Below, piece after piece: positions 37,901 through 41,085 of a stretch of DNA of 64,000 nt. A program made the translations under genes and the position numbers. Source of the stretch: Cherax quadricarinatus (Eukaryota; Arthropoda; Malacostraca; Decapoda; Parastacidae); the NCBI RefSeq assembly GCF_038502225.1, contig NC_091378.1, positions 10,535,351-10,599,350 on the forward strand, given 5' to 3'. Numbering within the stretch: position 1 is the first letter of the stretch; each line of letters starts with the position of its first letter. The notes beneath the pieces are model-generated. The model saw only the letters and a program-made list of their open reading frames with translations, was not told the DNA's origin and searched no databases.

Positions 37901-38348
37901 ATTAAGTAAAAGGGGAGAAGTGCAATTAAAGTAACATTTTCTGAGCTTTAAAGCCAAAATGGCTTGACAGCCATTGCACTTAAATCCTTTTACCTAACAT
38001 ATCGGTAATTTTACCAAGATTATTTCATATCATCCCAAATATAACTATAAAATACGAATTATAATATTCATAGGAAAGCTGTAAACCCGTAGGTGAGTGC
38101 AGGGGTCATACAGTGCCTCGGGGGAATGAGACAAGAGGCTCCAATTACTCGGATTAAAATCTCTTTACTAACATCAAGGCAGCCCCCCCAACTCCCCTGA
38201 AAGAGCAAAAAAAAAAAAAACAGTGAAATATGTTGTGAGTAACCTGGCTCCCTTACCTTTTCTGAGCATCCAGACCCCAGAGCCGGATCTGACGGTCATA
38301 CAGCGCCGCCTCGTCCTCTGTGATGTTCTCAATGTGCTTCTCCACCAT
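7789..38348 (-). CDS. SAE1: SUMO-activating enzyme subunit 1 (SAE1/AOS1), complete, six coding exons
   Basis: SAE1 pairs with UBA2 to form the nuclear E1 that adenylates SUMO and passes it to the UBA2 cysteine. The exons are 38348-38257, 31321-31150, 24848-24592, 22816-22635, 18083-17939 and 7948-7789 (92, 172, 257, 182, 145 and 160 nt). They sum to 1008 nt, or 335 residues plus a TGA stop; the human protein is 346 as I recall. Each junction has GT donor and AG acceptor dinucleotides and the phases chain without a break. Visible motifs are YDRQIRLWG (17-25), the nucleotide-binding VAGVCGLGAEV (39-49), LNPMVEV, FFAGDVFG and, near the end, PVCAIVGGVLAQEI with KDPPLNNFFFF. The start ATG is the first before the conserved EDEAALYDRQ. 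The five introns hold the transposons listed below. The assignment rests on recalled family sequence, not a search. Confidence 0.96.
7992..8322. other. Unassigned sequence ending in an isolated Tigger-type terminus
   Basis: Nothing is recognised in most of it. The last 25 bases (to the G at 8322, then TA) read inward as CAGTGGACCCCCGCATAACG, a Tigger-type terminal repeat. No matching left end that would exclude SAE1 exon 6 was found nearby. Confidence 0.4.
8325..8512 (+). mobile_element. LINE 3' UTR with poly(A) tail
   Basis: Plus-strand copy of the LINE 3' UTR (GTATTCTGGGCACCTCTGC, ACCCTGCCTCGGTGGGAGAC), ending in about 24 A at 8488-8512. It is severely 5'-truncated. Confidence 0.75.
8620..9105 (-). 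mobile_element. Degraded PLE-type terminal repeats
   Basis: Two remnants, near 8640-8745 and 8935-9105. Minus-strand order is TTGATAAAGC, a C/G stem and a damaged GAAAC box (about 8692-8726); the second motif is at about 8975-9012. The words AGTCCCTAAACC and GACAACGTGATCAGTCC match the palindrome arms at 660-720. Confidence 0.5.
9106..10380 (+). mobile_element. piggyBac-like element (copy 1), ends lost, split by a LINE tail
   Basis: It shares long collinear blocks with 26211-27283 and, reversed, with 33482-34546 (GAGAATGGGTCTGCGTGGTC, ACTCTATTTTGAAATTGG, CAAAGTGGGCAAAATCACC). The left end is cut by PLE debris and the right end by the palindrome at 10384. No transposase remains. The interruption is at 9458-9919. 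Confidence 0.65.
9458..9919 (+). mobile_element. LINE 3' end with 9-bp target duplication
   Basis: It is flanked by AATGTTCAA at 9449-9457 and 9920-9928. The uninterrupted sibling at 26605 has a single AATGTTCAA. Inside is an approximate duplication of about 83 bases (9495-9655), then GCCCGAAATGCTCTGCATAC and an AATCTTAATCTTA tail. The same 3' end occurs at 53565-53700. Confidence 0.75.
10384..10540. repeat. Inverted repeat at the PLE 5' side
   Basis: Arms 10384-10449 and 10476-10540 (GCTTAAAATGAGCAGG with CCTGCTCATCTTAAGC), about 65 bases each with few mismatches, around a 26-base loop. It directly precedes the PLE coding remnant. Confidence 0.75.
10541..11736 (+). pseudogene. Penelope-like element: RT and GIY-YIG endonuclease remnant
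   Basis: Scattered frames on the plus strand, broken by several stops, show the RT block LDITSVFTKVPTTQAIDFL (about 10615), then YKQTYGMGMGSSIS, VNLYMEHLE and LHYVDNVLIIT. The last is the YxDD block with Asn for the second Asp. Farther on are LHFLDILIHK and a GIY-YIG-type motif, CNRIYVGETTRNLKTCLNEH (about 11420-11480). A Penelope-like RT followed by GIY-YIG endonuclease is diagnostic. It continues into the 3' UTR at 11852-12015 and 17586-17790. Confidence 0.85.
11739..11851. mobile_element. 113-bp MITE with 21-bp perfect terminal repeats and TA duplication
   Basis: Both ends read inward CACCTACCATCCGACTTACG and are flanked by TA. Removing it and one TA restores GCTAATACTACACAAG, which matches the related PLE end at 58295-58312. 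The inside is made of repeated GTCGTAAGTC-type words. It is too small to code. The TA target fits Tc1/mariner-type mobilisation. Confidence 0.9.
12070..12425 (-). mobile_element. LINE copy A: 3' UTR and poly(A) tail
   Basis: The T run at 12080-12094 is the poly(A) tail read on the other strand. Then come CATCTCCCACCGAGGCAGGG and the block through GGACTCAAGTCC. A TTATCG-type target duplication is visible as ATTTTATCG before the tail and CCTTATCGTTATCC after the 5' end (about 14530). Confidence 0.8.
12426..14530 (-). CDS. Non-LTR retrotransposon reverse transcriptase (LINE copy A), 5'-truncated but open
   Basis: About 700 codons are open on the minus strand. The first 15 or so codons of the longer open frame (to 14579) are Tigger sequence, so the LINE part begins near REEEVRARYKQLLAERW. 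RT blocks are IVPLYKGKGDKRDCKNYRGI, AFMDLEKAYDRVD, GLRQGCVMSTWLFNIFIDG and FADDTVLMGDS (about residue 468). They are followed by NVFRYLGVDVSADGFM and a conserved tail with AVEMSCLRAMCGVNIMQ and GLLRWFGHLERM. The endonuclease is absent. The long intact frame in a truncated copy suggests a young insertion. The clade is not assigned. Confidence 0.88.
14645..16530 (-). pseudogene. LINE copy B: RT pseudogene with 3' UTR
   Basis: The tail is at 14640-14660, the 3' UTR to about 14980, then an RT carboxy part (15879-14983) and RT middle part (16524-15958) in two frames. A deletion or shift lies near 15890-15960, inside the block equivalent to GLRQGC. RT residues AFMDLEKAYDRVD and FADDTVLMRDS remain. 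It is shorter at the 5' end than copy A and is inserted in the same Tigger. Confidence 0.85.
16531..17585 (-). mobile_element. Tigger 5' part with transposase start
   Basis: Minus strand: terminal repeat at 17585, about 270 bases of leader, then ATG near 17314 opening MGPKKASSASQPFGKG, which soon leaves frame. The segment 16790-17160 is collinear with 23630-24060, which shows it belongs to the transposon and is not host DNA. Confidence 0.75.
17588..17800 (+). mobile_element. PLE 3' end, distal piece
   Basis: It resumes the PLE 3' UTR after the Tigger (ACTACTACAACTAATATTAC), then a hammerhead-like motif (CTGATAA, A, GCTCC stem, degraded GTAAC, about 17684-17715) and the terminal TAATTCTACCAACATTA. 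Confidence 0.7.
17939..18083 (-). CDS. SAE1: SAE1 coding exon 5
   Basis: Residues 235-283. After acceptor TTGTAG it reads LMEFASLHGRIPDPARRNED and ends EKVDNQFA with donor GTAAGA. It is too short to stand out as an open frame. It was found by asking for the SAE1 segment between exons 4 and 6, and the phases fit exactly. Confidence 0.92.
18128..18575 (-). mobile_element. SINE-like element sharing the LINE 3' tail
   Basis: Minus strand: starts near GGGAGGTACTACCGTCCTGC, runs through TTAGGTCACACTGCAC and a TATATA run, and ends with the GGGCCACCCTGCCTCGGTGG block and short tail that also end the LINE copies. A second full copy is at 21195-21660. No box A/B pair and no ORF were seen. Confidence 0.6.
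18775..19110 (+). mobile_element. Old LINE carboxy-terminal remnant
   Basis: A degenerate frame, VENFKRKLDHYFLQIPDLLG, resembles the last residues of CR1/L2-type ORF2 (compare FKLALDKHLKAVPDQPG in the element at 44927-48034). It is followed by two diverged copies of a GGCATTATTACA.. unit. Confidence 0.4.
19240..19436. mobile_element. PLE-type palindrome, second family
   Basis: Arms CAATACACAAATAACCTGC and GCAGGTTATTTGTGTATTG face each other, with an inner GGTCC-type inverted pair. The same family is at 20175-20260 (half), 23035-23400 and 62527-62690. Confidence 0.65.
19440..20170. other. Unassigned AT-rich sequence
   Basis: Nothing recognised. Open frames near 19430-19690 overlap on both strands and show no family features. 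Confidence 0.4.
20171..20520 (+). mobile_element. Half of a second-family PLE terminal repeat
   Basis: Starts with the ACAAATAAATTGCACATAGG arm, then TTTCGGTCTGACTTGGACC, then a purine-rich run of GGTAGTGGAAGTAATAG-like words. The same order, reversed, is at 23200-23395. Confidence 0.5.
20521..21905 (-). pseudogene. Decayed LINE copy interrupted by a SINE-like element
   Basis: It is collinear with LINE copy A on the minus strand but strongly diverged. Matches include ATAATATTCACACCATATAA (about 20830), the 3' UTR words near 21080-21165 and, beyond the insertion, a codable SMEEVNLFGFLGV near 21670-21710 (compare SMEEVNVFRYLGV). The SINE-like copy at 21195-21660 splits it. Confidence 0.55.
21195..21660 (-). 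mobile_element. SINE-like element sharing the LINE 3' tail, second full copy
   Basis: Collinear with 18128-18575 from the T-rich tail (21203-21212) to GACGGTAGTACCTCCCTGGG. It adds a short CAACACGCATGG segment that the other copy lacks. Confidence 0.65.
21906..22600. other. Unassigned sequence with one short dispersed repeat
   Basis: 21935-22050 (GGAGTGGGGTAATCAGG, GGCTCCAATTTCTTGGAAC) has relatives at 38075-38165 and, reversed, 61715-61800. Nothing is recognised in the remainder. Confidence 0.35.
22635..22816 (-). CDS. SAE1: SAE1 coding exon 4
   Basis: Residues 174-235. Acceptor is TTTCAG. The donor GTAAAT is weaker than the others but is the only one that keeps phase with exon 5. It begins with a charged linker (DVREKKEVEQEGKK), as in animal SAE1, then FIPLCQALDADW and AYFIMH. 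An in-frame GTG near its start is not an initiator. Confidence 0.9.
22817..23027. other. Intron sequence, nothing recognised
   Basis: It begins with the AT-rich tract before SAE1 exon 4. No repeat family was identified. Confidence 0.4.
23028..23410. mobile_element. Second-family PLE-type palindrome with pyrimidine-rich centre
   Basis: Outer arms are ATACACAAATAACCAGCACA and its inverse near 23385-23405. Inner arms are GTTTCGGTCCAACTTGGAC and GGTCCAAGTTGGACC. The centre (23140-23290) is C/T-rich with CTACTA/ACC words. Confidence 0.65.
23600..24300 (-). mobile_element. Tigger 5' part (copy C) with transposase start remnant
   Basis: Collinear with 16790-17320. Minus-strand frames near 24240-24165 read LVKKVRKTTEFKKELVAEYQ, the amino-terminal helix region of pogo/Tigger transposases. 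It differs from its sibling by a 60-base insertion at 23918-23977. Confidence 0.7.
23918..23977 (-). mobile_element. 60-bp LINE-tail micro-insertion
   Basis: It lies between CTCCAACAAC and AACATTGGAGG. The sibling at 17075-17100 reads CTCCAACAACATTGGAGG without it, so the insert and a 3-bp AAC duplication are defined exactly. The sequence is the ATAAGAACATAAGAAAG tail block also found at 55757 and 63849. Confidence 0.8.
24592..24848 (-). CDS. SAE1: SAE1 coding exon 3
   Basis: Residues 89-173 plus two bases of Glu174. It starts IAEASRERAQILNPMVEV and ends LQEHQYV. Acceptor is TTACAG and donor GTAAGT. The block FFAGDVFGFFGYTF matches the conserved SAE1 segment. It is the longest exon and contains no stop. 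Confidence 0.94.
24849..25320. other. Intron sequence, nothing recognised
   Basis: AT-rich. No transposon ends, microsatellite or coding motif seen. Confidence 0.4.
25322..26210 (-). pseudogene. CR1 ORF2 linker and start of RT
   Basis: It resumes with ESDHKSLNFNISW (the SDH endonuclease motif) just past the insertion, then WMNNTLKHLTGQKRGIYRHI, then a frame change near 25640 and DMVLRQIEKLKPYKSPGPDE. The catalytic RT blocks are gone. Confidence 0.8.
26211..27283. mobile_element. piggyBac-like element (copy 2), complete ends, TTAA duplication
   Basis: It is flanked by TTAA at 26207-26210 and 27284-27287. Ends are CCCTTTCAGGGTCC and, inverted, CCCCTTCAGGGTCC. The 1073 bp contain no transposase. 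The CR1 frame continues across the cut, so the host LINE is older. TTAA with CCC-starting termini is typical of piggyBac. Confidence 0.88.
27288..28083 (-). pseudogene. CR1 ORF2 apurinic-type endonuclease domain
   Basis: Minus-strand frame with SLKVCYTNSRSLRNKIDELR, DIIDITETWF, GGGVVMYVRENL, VVIYRPPNLD and VVIMGDFNFRQIDWNN, ending at LDLVLANKDSLI where the piggyBac-like element cuts in. A short tandem duplication (VWLQFLKGRGK/VWLQFLEGRDK) lies in the middle. Confidence 0.85.
28095..28903 (-). pseudogene. CR1 ORF1 with coiled coil and esterase-like domain, frameshifted
   Basis: It starts near MACCSVLESQVQVLKKEILL with a leucine-heptad stretch (about 25-40 residues), then NILIVGNSQVRYMDHAFC. 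That is block I of an SGNH/GDSL esterase, with GNS in place of GDS. Near the end is ARDGVHLWGW, the Asp-x-Val-His block V. A frame break lies near 28400 and a stop near 28718. CR1-type ORF1 proteins are known to carry such esterase domains. Catalysis in this copy is doubtful. Confidence 0.75.
29177..30188. mobile_element. 1012-bp TA-target transposon (mariner/Tigger type, no transposase)
   Basis: Ends are CAGTGGAACCTCGGCTTACG and the near-inverse CTCGTAAGCCAAGGTTCCTCTG, each beside TA. Its removal rejoins GCATTGTA with CCCATTTCC, as in uninterrupted LINE 3' UTRs. The centre carries the AGTC array at 29695-29870. No coding region is recognised. Confidence 0.82.
29695..29870. repeat. Degenerate (AGTC)n-type tandem array
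   Basis: Repeated AGTCAGTCA and AGTCATTCA words over about 175 bases inside the transposon at 29177-30188. Confidence 0.85.
30756..31149. other. Intron sequence, nothing recognised
   Basis: CT-rich words at 30805-30880, otherwise AT-rich. It lies just downstream of SAE1 exon 2. Confidence 0.4.
31150..31321 (-). CDS. SAE1: SAE1 coding exon 2 (nucleotide-binding loop)
   Basis: Residues 31-88. Acceptor TTGCAG precedes the exon and donor GTGAGT follows it. The exon carries RLRASRVLVAG, the glycine-rich loop GVCGLG, KNLVLSGVKSVTLLDH and FLAPHDAIGKN. This is the Rossmann-type ATP-binding part of the E1 adenylation fold. It ends in phase 0. Confidence 0.94.
31430..31690 (+). pseudogene. Old LINE ORF2 fragment (linker region)
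   Basis: Resembles, on the plus strand, the segment of copy A that reads REFMESKRKVKRVVRECKRR onward (here GGAAAGTAAAAATAGTGGTG). It then tracks the part before the RT down to the motif equivalent to RWREYFEELL (GGATGGAATATTCTGAGGAG). Confidence 0.5.
31698..32345 (-). mobile_element. piggyBac-like element (copy 3), one end only
   Basis: TTAA then CCCTTTCAGGGTCC at 31698, followed by an A run and blocks shared with copy 4 (TTTGATGGAAAACTTACAG, CCACTTTGAGCCCTATTTT). The match stops near 32345 and no second end follows. Confidence 0.7.
32346..32568. other. Unassigned sequence
   Basis: Nothing recognised between the broken piggyBac-like copy and the Tigger piece. Confidence 0.35.
32569..32858 (+). 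mobile_element. Tigger end (copy D), terminus only
   Basis: 32575-32700 is the reverse complement of the Tigger segment at 23640-23745. It ends CTCGGGGTTCCACTG followed by TA at 32859-32860. The other end is missing. Confidence 0.65.
32893..33095. mobile_element. Palindromic pair of PLE 3' ends
   Basis: GTAAAGTAAAAGG at 32897 faces CCTTTTACTTTAC ending at 33060, centred near 32978. Each arm carries the TTGACAA / GCTCC stem / GAAAC hammerhead-like motif (plus copy about 32991-33015). The terminal block extends to 33095. Confidence 0.7.
33096..33477. other. AT-rich intron sequence, nothing recognised
   Basis: No family recognised between the PLE ends and the piggyBac-like copy. Confidence 0.4.
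33482..34546. mobile_element. piggyBac-like element (copy 4), complete ends, TTAA duplication
   Basis: TTAA at 33478-33481 and 34547-34550. Both ends read inward CCCTTTCACTGTCG, a perfect 14-base repeat. The 1065 bp contain no transposase. The internal order matches copies 1-3. Its termini differ from copies 2 and 3 (CACTGTCG against CAGGGTCC), so it represents a distinct subfamily. Confidence 0.88.
34551..35454. repeat. Degenerate interspersed repeats and a lone TA-transposon end
   Basis: Diverged units near 34780-35110 share GAAGCCAATCA and GCATTCACA-type words, also found at 53990-55600. At 35120, CAGTGGTCCTGCGAGTTACG resembles a mariner/Tigger terminus without a partner. The rest is unassigned. 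Confidence 0.4.
35455..35620 (+). mobile_element. LINE 3' UTR remnant
   Basis: Plus-strand GAAGGGATTCAGGGAAATC, GGACTTGAGTCCTG and CCTCGGTGGGAG follow the order of the LINE 3' UTR. It is 5'-truncated. Confidence 0.6.
35715..36205 (-). pseudogene. Tigger-like transposase fragment (third catalytic region onward)
   Basis: The minus strand reads PNTTCRLQPMNPQVTVYFKR, then IYIKMFASPSA, CLKEFWKTKCNILD and, after stops, an acidic tail like that at 5370-5470 in the Tigger at 3825. The third catalytic Asp of the PMDQ motif is Asn here. The first two catalytic residues are missing, so the fragment is inactive. Confidence 0.7.
36224..36515 (-). mobile_element. tRNA-derived SINE, minus orientation
   Basis: Tail AAGATAAGATTTT at 36224, box B as GGGAATCAAACC (about 36455), ending CCAGGCCAC near 36510. 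It is collinear with the plus-strand copy at 38889-39184. It sits inside the terminal repeat of the piggyBac-like copy. Confidence 0.85.
36812..36905. repeat. 20-bp tandem array built on CCATATGG
   Basis: About four and a half units of GGTAGCCATATGGTACAATG with small variants. Each unit contains the palindrome CCATATGG. Confidence 0.85.
36906..37300 (+). mobile_element. PLE 3' end
   Basis: Runs from CTTGCCATTACATAGTCTCT (the end of the coding region as in 11700) through the (ACT)n stretch to the hammerhead-like motif (TTAATAA, A, GCTCC stem, GCGAAACGTTGCC, about 37205-37238) and the terminal block. Confidence 0.75.
37437..37620 (-). mobile_element. 3' end of the 44893-49180 LINE family
   Basis: Begins with the 11-base repeat of the terminus (TTACCTGGAGTTTACCTGGA) and follows 44893-45075 closely, encoding the last residues of ORF2 on the minus strand. 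It is truncated at 37620. Confidence 0.85.
37621..38256. repeat. Fragments of SINEs and a PLE end
   Basis: 37718-37770 is the middle of the tRNA-derived SINE (GGATAACCCAAAAAAGTCAG). 37810-37860 is an (ATT)n-tailed SINE piece (AAGCGCTAAACCAC). 37895-38030 is a degraded PLE end. 38075-38165 shares a short repeat with 21935. The rest is unassigned. Confidence 0.5.
38257..38348 (-). CDS. SAE1: SAE1 coding exon 1
   Basis: Encodes residues 1-30 plus two bases of Arg31. It starts at ATG 38348 (MVEKHIENITEDEAALYDRQ) and ends LWGLDAQK with donor GTAAGG at 38256-38251. I saw no promoter element that I would call. The next 500 bases toward higher coordinates hold nothing else recognisable. Confidence 0.93.
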
Positions 38349-38710
38349 CCTCGCGGCTCTCTTCTCCTCTGTGAACCGTGCACGCTGATAGATACTTCTT
38401 AATTAGTGAATGAGAGAAGAATTTCCTCAGGAGAGTGAAGCACAAGGCGTCCCTCCCGCGTCCCTCTTGTTGTTACTACACACGAGCCTAAAATAATCTT
38501 CACAAACTTCACATGAGCCTAAAATATAGTTCATTGATTAATGCCAGGATTTTACTCAGTACATCATCAAATGGTATGTACACATCACATATTTTTTTCA
38601 ATGACTCTGAAGGCACTTAATTGCTATGTGCACTCAATCAAATAATGTCATTTATATTCAGGTGTAAGTACACATAAACACAGTTCCATGAATTATCATA
38701 CATATCAGCA
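38349..38710. other. Region upstream of the SAE1 start, nothing recognised
   Basis: It should contain the 5' UTR and promoter of SAE1, but no TATA box, initiator or other site is clear enough to call. Confidence 0.35.
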
Positions 38711-38840
38711 TGTGTAGATTACCTAGGATAACCCAAAAAAGCCAGACAAAGTGACATTTCCATTTGGGTTCTTAACAAGCTATGGTGCCCCAATGGAAAT
38801 AAGTCACGTGTCTGACTTTTTTGGGTTATCCCAGGTTCTC
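38711..38840. repeat. Inverted pair of SINE middle fragments
   Basis: GGATAACCCAAAAAAGCCAG at 38728 faces CTGACTTTTTTGGGTTATCC ending near 38831. Both are pieces of the tRNA-derived SINE. Confidence 0.65.
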
Positions 38841-38888
38841 TACGCATATGCTGCTATGTTTGATAATCTATGTAACTGTATTCATTGT

Positions 38889-39184
38889 GGCCCGGTGGTC
38901 TGGTGGCTAAAGCTCCCGCTTCACACACGGAGGGCCCGGGTTCGATTCCCGGCGGGTGGAAATTCCGATACGTTTCCTTACACCTATTGTCCTGTTCACC
39001 TAGCAGCAAATAGGTACCTGGGTGTTAGTCGACTGGTGTGGGTCGCATCCTGGGGGACAAGATTAAGGACCCCAATGGAAATAAGTTAGACAGTCCTCGA
39101 TGACGCACTGACTTTCTTGGGTTATCCTGGGTGGCTAACCCTCCGGGGTTAAAAATCCGAACGAAATCTTATCTTATCTTATCT
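38889..39184 (+). mobile_element. tRNA-derived SINE, full-length
   Basis: A tRNA-like head (GGCCCGGTGGTCTGGTGGC, box A TGGTCTGGTGG) with box B GGTTCGATTCC. Then a unique middle (TGTCCTGTTCACCTAGCAGC, GGTGTTAGTCGACTGGTG) and a tail of (ATCTT)n. A Pol III promoter is expected inside. It is not a functional tRNA gene: it lacks a clear acceptor stem pairing and is embedded in a longer repeat. Confidence 0.88.
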
Positions 39185-40684
39185 GTCCTCTTCTCTTCCG
39201 GGCCGAGTGGACGTGCTGCGCAGGCGCTCCCGATTCAGTTGATTTTCTGCGCAGTTTGCCTGTTTTGAGCAATCAACATGGCGGATAGACATGGCAGACG
39301 TGTGAATACTGTCTGTGTGGAATTAGTACGTGGGGCCCTAAGCAGTTCTACAATGCAGGTGCTACTCCCTACGATTATTCGTGATGTGTATGGGATACCC
39401 AATGAAGAGCTTTATGGTGTGGCTGTTAACGGAGTTACGAGGATTTTCATCAAATTTATAAATGCTGGATTTTACTCAAGCATAGTTAACAAGTACCACG
39501 AGAAGAGGATGGCCGTGAATGCAGCAGTGGAGGCATGTATACATGATGTATCCAGCTACGTGACATACGTAAAAGTCAGGAATGTGCCCTTTGAAGCTAC
39601 CGAGTATGATGTGGTTGCGGTCTTCCGTCGTTATGGCAAGATTCATGCGGCGGAATTGGGAGTGTGGAAGGATGGGCCTTATGTGGGACTGCCCGAGGGA
39701 TTCTTCAATCTGAAGATGACGTTACGGCAATCAATTCCTTCGTATGTTTTACTGGAAGAGTTCCGAACGCAGGTCTACGTATACTATGCAGGACAGAGGC
39801 AGACTTGTAGGCTGTGCGGATCGTTTGACCATATGGCAGCCCAATGCCATAGAAAACCAGGACGGAGGGAACAGATGCCAACACCGGTGGATCAGCAGTT
39901 GGGTCCTGTGGTGCAGGAGACAGATGCGGCCGAAAGGCAGGCATCGTGCAGTTGGAGTGAGGAAGTGGATAAAACAGAGGCGGAGACGGACTCATGTGCT
40001 ACGTTACCTGTGGGGACGGGACCTGAGCAGACGACGACGACGAACGATGACGGTGAGCCTGTAATGCAACAGGATGGAATGTTGGATGAGGTTTTGAATA
40101 CCTTCCTGAGTGAGGTGGAGGGGAGTCTTGATGATGAGCAGCGTGGACGCTCATTGGAGGAGACTACAGTATCATCGGGACGTGGGAAGACCGTGTGCAA
40201 TGAGGGGAAGAAGCACACAGTAGTGGCTGAGGTGCACAGAGCGTGCATGGAAGAGGAGGTTACATGTGGAGATGGAGGTTCACGCAAGAGAACAGCTGGG
40301 ACGTCTGATATGGATGACGTCTTAACGCCAGGGCAGAGACCTGGGAAGAAGTCTTGGAAGCCCAGGTTGGATCTCCCGGAGAGTGGGTGTAGCGGTGCTG
40401 AAGTACTGAAAGGTTCAAAGGTTAAGGGGGGGTTGGGGGACTGGACAGACAAGGTGACAAACGGGGCTCTAGTCAGCAGCCAGGTCACGCGGGTGCCATT
40501 CCAAGGCGGCGAGGCAAGCCGCCTTTACTGTCATAATTCAAGGTTGTAACGATCAATGTTAATGGCCTGAGAGCCGAGGCTAAAAGAGTATGGGTGGAAT
40601 GGTTTTTAAAGAGATTTAATGTAGATATATGTTTCATTCAGGAGCACAATTATAAGTTTGGTTGTGAGTTGTCTTTGAAAGGAT
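39185..40684 (+). mobile_element. Tx1-like LINE, 5' part, cut by an LTR element
   Basis: The leader starts right after the SINE tail, then ORF1 (39278-40549) and the start of ORF2 at about 40548 (TINVNGLRAEAKRVWVEWFL, then ICFIQEHNYKFG), the first endonuclease block. The LTR at 40685 ends it. The rest of ORF2 is not in the window. Confidence 0.75.
39278..40549 (+). CDS. Tx1-like LINE ORF1 protein, intact
   Basis: 423 codons with a good start context (CAACATGG). ORF1 proteins bind the element RNA. Seen: an RNA-recognition-like stretch (VRNVPFEATEYDVVAVFRRY, about residue 100), the block YVGLPEGFFNLKMTLRQSIP, then YVYYAGQRQTCRLCGSFDHM. This gives a CCHC knuckle at about 180-193. It matches the ORF1/ZCCHC3-type arrangement of Tx1 elements. 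The carboxy half is acidic and low in structure. It is followed within a few bases by the ORF2 start. The open frame suggests recent insertion. Confidence 0.8.
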   Translation: MADRHGRRVNTVCVELVRGALSSSTMQVLLPTIIRDVYGIPNEELYGVAVNGVTRIFIKFINAGFYSSIVNKYHEKRMAVNAAVEACIHDVSSYVTYVKVRNVPFEATEYDVVAVFRRYGKIHAAELGVWKDGPYVGLPEGFFNLKMTLRQSIPSYVLLEEFRTQVYVYYAGQRQTCRLCGSFDHMAAQCHRKPGRREQMPTPVDQQLGPVVQETDAAERQASCSWSEEVDKTEAETDSCATLPVGTGPEQTTTTNDDGEPVMQQDGMLDEVLNTFLSEVEGSLDDEQRGRSLEETTVSSGRGKTVCNEGKKHTVVAEVHRACMEEEVTCGDGGSRKRTAGTSDMDDVLTPGQRPGKKSWKPRLDLPESGCSGAEVLKGSKVKGGLGDWTDKVTNGALVSSQVTRVPFQGGEASRLYCHNSRL

Positions 40685-41023
40685 TGTAGTGATACTGGTC
40701 CTGTGGGGAGCAGCAGCAGGATAATACTGCACCACCTCTTGGGGCTCTTAACAACAACAACAGTTTGGTGTATGTCATGGGCGCCAACACATGGTGTGTG
40801 ATTCTCTCCTACTATATCCATTTATCAGTGATGCAGATTACATGGTGAGTTTAAATATGTGGCCTGTAGTTATAACTTTTCTCTTGACATATGCAAGACA
40901 TCACCATCCCTGTAGAAGCCATTATTAGATGTACTAGTCATTATATTTTGTTGTTGCAGAAGTACTATGAAGATTCTATGTTCAATAAAGCCTAGAGATA
41001 AGGCCTGTGTTTCTATCACAACA
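40685..41023 (+). mobile_element. 5' long terminal repeat of a Ty3/gypsy element
   Basis: A 339-bp block that starts TGTAGTGATA and ends TATCACAACA (near-inverse termini), with an AATAAA at about 40984. It lies 62 bases before the gag start. No second LTR is in the window, so the assignment rests on ends and position. Confidence 0.7.
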
Positions 41024-41085
41024 ATTTATTGAACATAGAATCCTGGGCTACCTGGTGGTGATCCTGCGCTAGATTACATCACAAC

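Noticed and set aside
38889..38960. tRNA gene
   Set aside because: Box A and B are clear, but the sequence continues as a longer repeat with sibling copies at 36224 and 55975, so it is a SINE head.
39892..40488. 198-codon minus-strand frame
   Set aside because: It is antisense to the intact Tx1-like ORF1.
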